Assembly (NCBI GenBank): GCA_007117575.1
Contig: SKGH01000083.1
Location: 1 to 21,409 of the forward strand
Reading direction: 5' to 3'
DNA length: 21,409 nucleotides
From: Candidatus Kaiserbacteria bacterium
Lineage (GTDB): Bacteria; Patescibacteriota; Minisyncoccia; Phycocordibacterales; UBA918
Shown here: one piece after another, positions 14,275-21,369 of the stretch
How the letters are laid out: the number at the start of each line of letters is the position of its first letter
How positions within the stretch are numbered: position 1 is the first letter of the stretch
Made by a program: the position numbers and the translations under genes
The notes under the pieces: model-generated
Seen by the model: the letters and a program-made list of their open reading frames with translations, nothing else
What the model was told of the DNA's origin: nothing
Databases searched by the model: none

Positions 14275-15683
14275 TTTATAAAAATTCACAACGCGGTACT
14301 CTTCTGGTTCTGGTTTTGGTTTTGTCTTCAATTTTTTTTATTCTTTTAACCGGTTTAATGCATTATGTTATAACTCAACATCAAGTTCAAATATATAATG
14401 CGGAAAGAGAGCGAGCGCGTGAAATAGCGGAAGCGGGGCTGAATTACTATAAATGGTATTTAGCTCATTATACTGATGATGTCACTCATGGTACGGGAGA
14501 GCCGGGTCCATATGTTATAGCTTATGAAGACCCGGAGTATGGTCATATCGGTTATTTTGAGATAGAAGTTTCCGGTAGTTCCTACTGTGATCAGGTAGGG
14601 TATATTGATATTGTATCGACCGGATATACCAATGATGAGCCAAATATAAGACGTACGATACAAGCTAGGTATTCAAGACCGACGGTGGCGGAATATTCTT
14701 TTATTATAAATAGTAATGTTTGGTCAGGTAGCGACCGAGTCATAGTAGGGCCATTTCATTCTAATGGAGGTATAAGAATGGATGGTGATCATAATTCCAC
14801 CGTGACCAGTGGTCAAGAAGAATGGCTTTGTACCGCTAGTTTTGGTTGCAGTCCCAATCAGACAGTCGATGGTATTTTTGGTGACGGAACCAATCCGGCT
14901 TTATGGCATTTTCCCAGTACTCCGATAAATTTTACCGGTTTGAATACGGATTTGGCGGAAATGAGGAATCATTCAATAAATAATGGTGGGATATACATAG
15001 GTTCTTCCGGCGCCGGCGCGCATGGCTACTTAGTTAGTTTTAATAATAACAACACCATCACCGTACATAGAGTTTTGTCTACAGAGAGCTATACCGCTTA
15101 TTCGGTAGAAGAGGGTACTCATACTGAGGACAATGTTATTACCGGTACAGAATTATTTGGGATTTTTGACATACCTGAGGAATGTCCACTTATTTTTGTG
15201 GAAGATAAAATATGGTTACAAGGGGAAGTGTCTTTAAAGGCATCTATCGCCGCCGCCAATCCATCAGACGATGGTTCTAATCCTTCGATCATACTTAATA
15301 ATAATATCACTTATACTAACGATGACGCCGGTTTATTAGCTATAGCTGAAGGTAATGTATTAGTGGGACTGCAGGTACCGGACCATATGACAGTCAATGG
15401 TATTTACATAGCTCAGAAAGGTCGTTTTAGTAGAAATCATTATTATAATTCCGGTCTGCCAGAATGGCTAAGACCTTATGTTCAGAGAGAGAGAATGGAT
15501 ATGTTGGGAACTATAACGTCTAATGGTAGGGTGGGAACTAAGTGGACAAGTGGCGGAGCCTTTGTTTCAGGTTTTGATGACCGTTTTAATGAATACGATA
15601 GAAATTTGGTTAACAATCCGCCACCACTTACTCCGCGTACTTCTGATGATTATCGTTTTATGGAGTGGCGCGATATTGATTAA
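14271..15683 (+). CDS. PilX-like type IV pilus assembly protein
   Basis: The start overlaps the previous stop by four bases (ATGA), which points to translational coupling. The N-terminus has a very short leader ending QRG (7-9), then TLLVLVLVLSSIFFILLTGL. Mature position +5 is Leu14, not Glu, as in GspK-type proteins that cap pseudopili. The conserved stretch AEREREIAEAGL-like (here ERAREIAEAGLNYYKWYL, about 46-63) after the helix is characteristic of PilX N-terminal domains. The long C-terminal part (about 150-470) is beta-rich with many Asn and Gly (VGPFHSNGGIRMDGD) and resembles the variable domains of Gram-positive and candidate-phyla PilX proteins; its function is unknown. It closes the pilus operon, 74 bases before tpiA, with no terminator hairpin visible. 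Confidence 0.75.
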   Translation: MIYKNSQRGTLLVLVLVLSSIFFILLTGLMHYVITQHQVQIYNAERERAREIAEAGLNYYKWYLAHYTDDVTHGTGEPGPYVIAYEDPEYGHIGYFEIEVSGSSYCDQVGYIDIVSTGYTNDEPNIRRTIQARYSRPTVAEYSFIINSNVWSGSDRVIVGPFHSNGGIRMDGDHNSTVTSGQEEWLCTASFGCSPNQTVDGIFGDGTNPALWHFPSTPINFTGLNTDLAEMRNHSINNGGIYIGSSGAGAHGYLVSFNNNNTITVHRVLSTESYTAYSVEEGTHTEDNVITGTELFGIFDIPEECPLIFVEDKIWLQGEVSLKASIAAANPSDDGSNPSIILNNNITYTNDDAGLLAIAEGNVLVGLQVPDHMTVNGIYIAQKGRFSRNHYYNSGLPEWLRPYVQRERMDMLGTITSNGRVGTKWTSGGAFVSGFDDRFNEYDRNLVNNPPPLTPRTSDDYRFMEWRDID

Positions 15684-15740
15684 TGATTTGTTAAATTTAA
15701 GAGATGCTTTTAGAAGTTGTAGACAAATATTATGTTAAAA

Positions 15741-15746
15741 TATAGT
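15741..15746 (+). promoter_or_regulatory. candidate tpiA-pgk -10 box next to the start codon
   Basis: TATAGT ends 11 bases before the tpiA ATG. A -35-like TAGACA (15720-15725) is 15 bases upstream. Transcription would begin only about 5 bases before the start codon. A small inverted repeat, AGTCT-AAT-AGACT (15744-15756), overlaps the expected start point and could be an operator. Confidence 0.4.
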
Positions 15747-15757
15747 CTAATAGACTT

Positions 15758-16549
15758 ATGATAAGAAAAACAAAAAAACCTTTGATTATAGGTAATTGGA
15801 AACAGAACCCGGTCACTTTAGACAAAGCCAAGTCGCTTTTATTGGAGTTGAGAAAAAGATTACGAAGCAAAAGAAACCTTTCCTGTGAGATAGGTTTTGC
15901 TCCGCCACTGACTTTTTTGTCTGATCTTAATAAGCTGGCACCCACCGGTCGTTTTCGTTTTTATGCTCAACATGTCTCACCTTATGATAAAGGAGCGCAT
16001 ACTGGAGAGGTGTCGGCTTCTATGGTTGCAAGTGTTGGGGCCAGTGGTGTAATAGTCGGACATTCTGAAAGACGTGCTGATGGTTTGGATGATGAGGAGG
16101 TGTCGTCTATATTGTCCAGAGTGTTAGCGTTAAAGTTGGAAGCCGTTCTTTGTGTAGGGGAGAAGAAACGTGATGCCTCGGGTCATTTTTATGATATTGT
16201 TGAGGAACAATTGAACAGGGCATTCTCTGGTGTATCTAGCGCTAAAGCTAGTGGAGTGGTTATTGCTTATGAACCGGTTTGGGCAATTGGTAGCGGTACC
16301 ACAGCCACAGCTGAAGATGTGTTAGAAATGAAGTTATTTATCAAAAAAATAATGATAGGACTTTTTGGCAGAAATGTCGCTGAAAAAGTGCGAGTGTTGT
16401 ACGGTGGGTCAGTTGATCATCGTAATGCCTCAAGTATTCTTTTACCTGATTCCGTTGACGGTTTTTTGGTTGGTGGCGCTTCATTAAAACCCGATAGTTT
16501 TTTAGAAATTGTTGATTCCTTAGATAAGCATGTAAAATATGTTCAATAA
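15758..16549 (+). CDS. tpiA: triosephosphate isomerase
   Basis: This cytoplasmic TIM-barrel enzyme interconverts dihydroxyacetone phosphate and glyceraldehyde 3-phosphate. Catalytic residues are intact: Asn13 and Lys15 in GNWKQN, His102 in VGHSERR, and Glu172 in AYEPVWAIGSG. The phosphate-gripping loop 6 (WAIGSGTTAT, 175-184) and the GGS and GGAS stretches (216-218 and 239-242) are present. Length (263) is normal. An N-terminal MIRKTKK stretch adds little beyond the barrel. The gene overlaps pgk by 11 bases, so the two are very probably co-transcribed and co-translated as a lower-glycolysis pair; gap is not in the window. Confidence 0.97.
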   Translation: MIRKTKKPLIIGNWKQNPVTLDKAKSLLLELRKRLRSKRNLSCEIGFAPPLTFLSDLNKLAPTGRFRFYAQHVSPYDKGAHTGEVSASMVASVGASGVIVGHSERRADGLDDEEVSSILSRVLALKLEAVLCVGEKKRDASGHFYDIVEEQLNRAFSGVSSAKASGVVIAYEPVWAIGSGTTATAEDVLEMKLFIKKIMIGLFGRNVAEKVRVLYGGSVDHRNASSILLPDSVDGFLVGGASLKPDSFLEIVDSLDKHVKYVQ

Positions 16550-17681
16550 ATTACCGTTCCGTACTATAGAAGAGATAGATCATTGTGAAGGTAAAGTAGT
16601 GCTCGTTCGGGCATCACTTAATGTACCTATAGACAATGACTTAGTGGTAAATAGCTACCGTTTAAATCGTGCTTTGCCCACAATAAACTTTTTACTGGAG
16701 AAAGGTGCAAGAGTGGTGGTGTGTGGTCATTTGGGTAGTGACGGTTCAGCTTCACTGCGTCCGGTTTTTTCTTATTTAAGTAAAGTTTTACCGATCAGCT
16801 TTTTAGAGCAGGTCGTCGGAGATGAGGTAGTGGCTAGAGTTTCAGATTTGAATAATGGTGAAGTTTTAATGTTGGAAAATCTACGTAGTCACTCCGGTGA
16901 GAAAAATAATGACCAAGAATTTGCCCAGGAGTTGGCTTCTTTGGCGGATCTTTATGTTAATGACGCTTTTCCTGCCTCTCATCGACAGCATGCCTCAGTG
17001 GTCAGTATAGCTGATAAAATTCCGGCTTACGCGGGATATAATTTTACTCATGAATATATTGAAATAAGTAAAGCTTTGGAACCAAACCAACCGGCTTTTT
17101 GTATACTGGCTGGAGCGAAGTTCGACACCAAACTGCCTTTGGTGGAAAAATTATTAGATAACTACACGCATATTTTTATTGGCGGGGCATTAGCAAACGA
17201 TTTACTTTTAGCTAAAGGGTATGAGATAGGTACTTCTCTAGTCTCAGATATTTCCTTAAAGGGTAGTCCTTTGCTAAGTGACGATCGTATTTTAAGCCCC
17301 GTCGATGTTCTGGTTGATGGCCCTAATGGTAAGAGGGTTGTCTCTCCAAATGATATTTACCCAGAAGAGAGAATAGTGGATTCCGGACCAGAAACAATAC
17401 GTCAATTAGAGCCTTATATAAAACAGGCGTCCTCAATTCTTTGGAATGGACCTTTGGGTGATTATGAACATGGATTTTCTGAGCAAACCCTAGCTTGCGC
17501 TCGCTTAGTGGGTGAAGCTCCGGGTCATGCTATTGTGGGGGGAGGAGACACTGTTGCTGCCATTGAATCATTAAAAAACAATCATCAATTCGGTTTTATT
17601 TCTACGGCTGGCGGGGCAATGCTGACGTTTATAGAACGCGGTGATCTGCCCGGTATAGAATCATTAAGAAATGGTTTGTAG
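16539..17681 (+). CDS. pgk: phosphoglycerate kinase, divergent
   Basis: Phosphoglycerate kinase moves phosphate from 1,3-bisphosphoglycerate to ADP. At 380 residues it is slightly shorter than the usual 390-420. Both lobes are recognisable: LVRASLNVP (22-30), RLNRALPTI (41-49), CGHLG (62-66), MLENLRSHSGE (111-121), VNDAFPASHRQHAS (140-153), AGAKFDTK (191-198), WNGPLG (302-307), GGGDT (334-338) and STAGGA (355-360). Several near-invariant positions differ. The Asp of the normal VRxDxNVP motif, which binds 3-phosphoglycerate, is Ser26. The Arg after HLG is Ser67. STGGGA reads STAGGA. The substrate-binding Arg41, Arg116 and Arg149 are kept. It follows tpiA with an 11-base overlap, and its end overlaps the convergent HIT gene by 18 bases. 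Identity is secure; altered kinetics are only a possibility. Confidence 0.93.
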   Translation: MFNKLPFRTIEEIDHCEGKVVLVRASLNVPIDNDLVVNSYRLNRALPTINFLLEKGARVVVCGHLGSDGSASLRPVFSYLSKVLPISFLEQVVGDEVVARVSDLNNGEVLMLENLRSHSGEKNNDQEFAQELASLADLYVNDAFPASHRQHASVVSIADKIPAYAGYNFTHEYIEISKALEPNQPAFCILAGAKFDTKLPLVEKLLDNYTHIFIGGALANDLLLAKGYEIGTSLVSDISLKGSPLLSDDRILSPVDVLVDGPNGKRVVSPNDIYPEERIVDSGPETIRQLEPYIKQASSILWNGPLGDYEHGFSEQTLACARLVGEAPGHAIVGGGDTVAAIESLKNNHQFGFISTAGGAMLTFIERGDLPGIESLRNGL

Positions 17682-18074
17682 AGCGGATTTTACCCTTAAA
17701 GCCATTTCTTCTAATTCTGCATCAGAGGCTTTTTTACCTTGGGAAATAATCGAGCCTAATGGTGGGTGCTTGTATGGCATTGGATAAAGCTTGATGTGGA
17801 CATGTGGCACCTCAAAACCTTCTACCACTACGCAGGTACGCTCAGTATCAAAGGTATTATCCAGTGCCATAGCTATCCTTTTTGCTATTTTCCATAAGTG
17901 GTCATAGGTTTGTTCGTTTAATTTGAATATGTAGTCAACTTCAACTTTTGGTATTACCAATGTTTGTCCGGGGATGCAGGGAAAGGCGTCCATAATGGCT
18001 ACACAAACATCATCTTCGTAGACAAAGTGTCCAAGTATTTCTTTTTTTATGATACGGGTGAATATGCTGACCAT
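17664..18074 (-). CDS. HIT-family nucleotide hydrolase
   Basis: HIT proteins hydrolyse nucleotide phosphoramidates, dinucleoside polyphosphates or similar bonds. The motif reads H-V-H-I-K-L-Y (residues 91-97 from the chosen start). The middle His, the nucleophile in this family, is kept, but the third His of HxHxH is Lys. The rest fits: IIKKEILGHFVYEDDVCVAIMDAFP near the start (in parts), PGQTLVIPK (35-43), and a helix with DHLWKIAKRIA. I chose the ATG at 18074 (MVSIFTRIIKK) because HIT proteins usually begin just before the F-x-x-I-I motif. A further ATG at 18098 adds eight hydrophobic residues and sits on top of a good extended -10 (18094-18099). The gene is divergent from recJ and convergent with pgk. 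The exact substrate cannot be told. Confidence 0.85.
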   Translation of the reverse strand: MVSIFTRIIKKEILGHFVYEDDVCVAIMDAFPCIPGQTLVIPKVEVDYIFKLNEQTYDHLWKIAKRIAMALDNTFDTERTCVVVEGFEVPHVHIKLYPMPYKHPPLGSIISQGKKASDAELEEMALRVKSALQTIS

Positions 18075-18081
18075 AAGAAAA

Positions 18082-18087
18082 TATAAT
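18082..18087 (+). promoter_or_regulatory. candidate recJ -10 box close to the start codon
   Basis: TATAAT ends 14 bases before the recJ ATG and lies just upstream of the start of the divergent HIT gene. Transcription would begin near 18094, leaving about 8 leader bases. No convincing -35 hexamer is seen. Confidence 0.4.
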
Positions 18088-18093
18088 GCTAAT

Positions 18094-18102
18094 ATCATAG
18101 CA
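18094..18102 (-). promoter_or_regulatory. candidate extended -10 promoter of the HIT gene
   Basis: On the minus strand the sequence reads TG-C-TATGAT, an extended -10 element. It overlaps the first base of recJ and the recJ transcription start region, so the two promoters would exclude each other. Its position supports the HIT start at 18074 rather than 18098. Confidence 0.4.
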
Positions 18103-19808
18103 TGTTTTCAAAACGCTTCTATAAGGTAGCTGAAAAACCTTCTTTTGAAATAGAATCGGCTTTGGCAAATTATGAGCCGATAGTTAGAAAACTTTTATAT
18201 AATAGAGGTTTGCATACAGTGGAAGAGGCGGAAGCTTTTTTGTCTCCTAACTACGATACGCAGTTACGCGACCCTTTTTTGTTGCCCGGTATGGAGGTGG
18301 CCGTTAATCGCATACTAAAAGCAATAGATGAGCGTGAAAAGATAGTTATATATAGTGATTATGATTGTGATGGCATACCGGGAGCGGTAATATTACACGA
18401 TTTTTTTTCTGCGATAGGTCATAGTGATTTTTCAAATTATATTCCACATCGACATTATGACGGGTTTGGTTTAAAAACCAAAAGCTTAAAAAAAATGGCA
18501 TCATATGAGCCTAAATTGATTATCACTATTGATTGTGGCACCACTGATTATGAAGCAGTTAGTGTAGCAAATGAGATGGGTATAGATGTTATTATAACCG
18601 ATCATCATGAACCCAAGAAAGTCATTCCTGAAGCAGTTGCGGTGGTTAATCCAAATGTGCCACCCGGTTATCCGTTTGCGGGCTTGTGTGGAGCGGGGGT
18701 GGTGTTTAAGTTGGTGCAGGCTCTTATTTCTCGTGGTGAATTTAACATAAGTCCCGGTCGGGAAAAGTGGTGGCTTGATATGGTTGGTATAGCTACCATA
18801 GCTGACATGGTGCCTTTGATAGACGAAAATCGTGTATTGGCGCATTTCGGACTTACTGTATTACGTAAGTCGAGAAGACCGGGTTTGCAAAACCTCTTAC
18901 GAAGACAGCGTGTTAAACAATCCAACCTTAATGAGGAAGATATAGGTTTTACCATTGGTCCCAGAATAAACGCTGCCTCCAGAATGGATACTCCTGAAGA
19001 CGCTTTTAGGTTGTTGGCCACCACTGATGTCGCCGAAGCTGTGACGATAGTTGACCACTTGGAACGACTTAACAATGAAAGAAAGGGTTTGGTTGCATCT
19101 ATGAGTAAAGAAGCAAATGTCAGATTAAATAAGTTCACAGAATTGCCGGCCGTTTTAGTGTTTGGTGACCCACAATGGAGACCTTCATTAGTCGGTCTGG
19201 TGGCCGGTTCCTTGGCTGAAAAACACGATAGACCAACATTTTTATGGGGTAGAGATGGAAATGGTGTACTTAAAGGTTCGTGTAGGTCAAACGGCAAGAT
19301 AAGCGTTTTAAAATTGATGGAAGGGGCCAGTGATTCGTTAGAGGAATACGGTGGGCATCACTTTTCCGGTGGTTTTTCAGTGTATGAGTCATCAGTTCAT
19401 AATCTTTTTGATAGACTGCAAAATGTTTATGACACCCTGGGTGATGTTGTTAAGGTAGAGCAGGTGCCACTAGTGGAAGAGGAATTATCTTTGGGTGACA
19501 TTGATGAAAATTTTGTCCAATCACAAAAAAGAATAGGTCCTTTTGGTGTAGGCAACCAAAAACCTCTGTATGCCTTTAATGACGTTAGACCAAAAGCAAT
19601 AACTTTTTTTGGTAAAAGTAAAGATCATATAAAAATAACTTTTGATACGAAGGGTGTAGCTAAAGAAGCTATCGCTTTTTTTAAGGACATAAGTCAATTT
19701 TCTCATATACCTGAAGTAGGTGAGGTCTGTACTTTACTGGCTTATGTAGAAGAATCATTTTTTATGAACCATCGACAAGTACGTTTACGCTTATTTGATA
19801 TTGTCTGA
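18102..19808 (+). CDS. recJ: single-stranded-DNA-specific exonuclease RecJ
   Basis: RecJ degrades single-stranded DNA 5' to 3' in recombination and repair. All DHH-superfamily motifs are visible: SDYDCDG (85-91), TIDCG (142-146), TDHH (166-169), and an ADMVPL stretch (234-239) with its metal ligand Asp. The GPRINAASRM motif (286-295), typical of RecJ, is followed by the DHHA1 domain ending in EYGGHHFSGG (415-424). The C-terminal OB-fold region (about 455-568) is present (KRIGPFGVGNQKP, 515-527). Length 568 agrees with bacterial RecJ. No neighbouring repair gene is seen. The start is 27 bases from the divergent HIT start. Confidence 0.96.
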   Translation: MFSKRFYKVAEKPSFEIESALANYEPIVRKLLYNRGLHTVEEAEAFLSPNYDTQLRDPFLLPGMEVAVNRILKAIDEREKIVIYSDYDCDGIPGAVILHDFFSAIGHSDFSNYIPHRHYDGFGLKTKSLKKMASYEPKLIITIDCGTTDYEAVSVANEMGIDVIITDHHEPKKVIPEAVAVVNPNVPPGYPFAGLCGAGVVFKLVQALISRGEFNISPGREKWWLDMVGIATIADMVPLIDENRVLAHFGLTVLRKSRRPGLQNLLRRQRVKQSNLNEEDIGFTIGPRINAASRMDTPEDAFRLLATTDVAEAVTIVDHLERLNNERKGLVASMSKEANVRLNKFTELPAVLVFGDPQWRPSLVGLVAGSLAEKHDRPTFLWGRDGNGVLKGSCRSNGKISVLKLMEGASDSLEEYGGHHFSGGFSVYESSVHNLFDRLQNVYDTLGDVVKVEQVPLVEEELSLGDIDENFVQSQKRIGPFGVGNQKPLYAFNDVRPKAITFFGKSKDHIKITFDTKGVAKEAIAFFKDISQFSHIPEVGEVCTLLAYVEESFFMNHRQVRLRLFDIV

Positions 19809-19868
19809 AAATTATATAAAAAGAAATGATCATAAATCACGGTCTGGTAATATTTGTTGTGATTGTGT

Positions 19869-19874
19869 TATAGT
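19869..19874 (+). promoter_or_regulatory. candidate -10 box touching the RNase H start
   Basis: TATAGT ends 6 bases before the ATG at 19881, so transcription would begin at or next to the start codon (a leaderless mRNA). No clear -35 hexamer is seen. It is the same hexamer as in front of tpiA. Confidence 0.35.
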
Positions 19875-19880
19875 GCAAGT

Positions 19881-20306
19881 ATGAAAAAGATCATCGTTTA
19901 TACAGACGGAGGGGCGCGTGGAAATCCGGGGCCGGCAGGTGTCGGGGTTTATGTTATCGACTCGGAAGGCAATATGCTGTTTGAGGTGGCCGAGGCTATT
20001 GGCAACGCTACTAATAATTTTGCTGAGTATAGAGCCGTTTCTCTGGCTTTAAATACTTTAAAGTCTCGCTATGGTAAAGATACAAAGAATATTGAAGTGG
20101 AATTAAGAATGGATAGTGAGTTGGTTAAAAAACAATTAAATAATGAATATCAAGTTAGGGATCCCGGTTTGGTACCGCTTTTTATGGAAATTCACAACTT
20201 GAGAGTGTCTAATTTTCCTTATTTGACACTCACTCATATACCTAGAGAAAAAAATAAAGAAGCTGATAGACTTGCCAATGAGGCAATGGACAGCGTTAGT
20301 TTATAG
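19881..20306 (+). CDS. ribonuclease HI family protein
   Basis: RNase HI cuts the RNA strand of RNA-DNA hybrids. The four catalytic acids are visible (numbered from the chosen ATG): Asp9 in YTDGGARGNPGPAG, Glu49 in NFAEYRA, Asp78 in RMDSELV and Asp129 in KEADRLAN. The opening TDGGxRGNPGPAG and the length of 141 residues match the short, non-Escherichia type of RNase H, which lacks the basic handle region and is sometimes annotated as reverse-transcriptase-like or bifunctional with phosphatase domains in other phyla. A TTG at 19863 could extend the frame by six residues (MCYSAS), but the ATG at 19881 matches the family start (MKKIIVYTDGG). Its last 11 bases overlap the convergent glutamine amidotransferase gene. 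Confidence 0.92.
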   Translation: MKKIIVYTDGGARGNPGPAGVGVYVIDSEGNMLFEVAEAIGNATNNFAEYRAVSLALNTLKSRYGKDTKNIEVELRMDSELVKKQLNNEYQVRDPGLVPLFMEIHNLRVSNFPYLTLTHIPREKNKEADRLANEAMDSVSL

Positions 20307-21069
20307 AGTCGGACTCGTTGAGAGTTCTTAGGGCTACGAATTTGCTAAAGTTACGGAGTATTTTGTTCGAATCAGGATCGTTTTTAAAAACTTCGTCAAC
20401 CATAACTCCTTCCGGCAAATAGCCGGGCGTTGATTTAATTCTCTTTATCATATCTTCATAATTAAGTTCCGGATGAAACTGGGTTGTAAATATATTTTCT
20501 TTGTAACGCAAGGCCGGAACTTTGCATTTATCACCTCCGTTCATGAGTAAAACTGCCCCTTCGGGTATTTTATTAAGCACATCCTTATGTCCATAATGAG
20601 CAAAAAATGATTCCGGTAGATCAGAAAATATAAAATGGTTATTCTTGTCTACTAACAATTTTAGTTCGTGTGAGCAGTTTTTTTTCTGTTGCTCATCGTA
20701 TATAACCTCAGCGCCGGCAAACGCCCCTATTAGTTGATGTCCGTAACATATGCCCAGAGTCGGTATATCGTTTTCAAATATGTGAAAAAATAATGGTCTT
20801 AGACGCTCGAGCAGTTGTCTTGATAGTAAACGCACTTCATCTTTTTGGTCTCTGTTGCCGTCAAAATCAAGATCACCTGAACCGCCAAATATGACACCTG
20901 AGTAATTATTTAATATTTTTTCAGGAATACTGAAATCGATAGACGTGTCTAGGGCGTCTAGGAAGTCAATATCGGTGTATATTCCCGCTTCTCGTGTAGT
21001 GCATGCCTGTTCACGTTCTTTTAAGGGAATATCTTTTCTAAACTGTATAGCAAGTATCTTCGGCCTCAT
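20296..21069 (-). CDS. class I glutamine amidotransferase, GuaA-N-terminal-like
   Basis: The protein (257 residues) is a stand-alone class I glutaminase domain, which takes ammonia from glutamine for a partner reaction. The triad is visible: Cys108 in LGICYGHQLI, His199 and Glu201 in QFHPELN. An oxyanion-hole Gly-rich stretch, FGGSGD (61-66), precedes it. The AHYGHKDVLNKIPEGAVLL stretch (157-175) is like the corresponding part of the GMP synthase glutaminase domain. There is no synthetase domain or obvious partner in the window, and the C-terminal tail (about 215-257) has no counterpart that I recognise. It could act on an unknown substrate or be a gamma-glutamyl hydrolase-like enzyme. It overlaps the convergent RNase H gene by 11 bases. 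The start ATG lacks a Shine-Dalgarno sequence. Confidence 0.85.
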   Translation of the reverse strand: MRPKILAIQFRKDIPLKEREQACTTREAGIYTDIDFLDALDTSIDFSIPEKILNNYSGVIFGGSGDLDFDGNRDQKDEVRLLSRQLLERLRPLFFHIFENDIPTLGICYGHQLIGAFAGAEVIYDEQQKKNCSHELKLLVDKNNHFIFSDLPESFFAHYGHKDVLNKIPEGAVLLMNGGDKCKVPALRYKENIFTTQFHPELNYEDMIKRIKSTPGYLPEGVMVDEVFKNDPDSNKILRNFSKFVALRTLNESDSIN

Positions 21070-21257
21070 ATAATAGATGTATTCTTTTAATTATGAAATA
21101 TCAGAATTTTTATCTGATAAAAGTCGGTAAGTTTTTGGTACTTATTACATCCTACCAAATTATACCTACACCGTTTATCAGCTCTCCATGTTACATCGCT
21201 TAACTCAGCCGTCAACCTTATTGTTGATAAGTAAGAAATAAAAAGAAATATGTATAG

Positions 21258-21275
21258 TTCATGACTTACGCGTTT
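21258..21275 (-). repeat. 18-bp sequence repeated inverted at the left end of the window
   Basis: On the minus strand this reads AAACGCGTAAGTCATGAA, identical to 8-25. About 95 bases separate it from the MITE-like copy at 21370, so they may belong to one larger repeat family. Confidence 0.6.
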
Positions 21276-21369
21276 CTGATGAAGTTCTAGGCGCTGACCC
21301 AGCCCCGGTTTCCGTGATCATTTATATTCTTTCGTGACTGACTAAAACATTTTTTGGTTTATTACGTTA

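Noticed and set aside
18668..19297. 209-codon minus-strand frame inside recJ
   Set aside because: It lies entirely within the well-supported recJ coding region on the other strand and shows no family motif.
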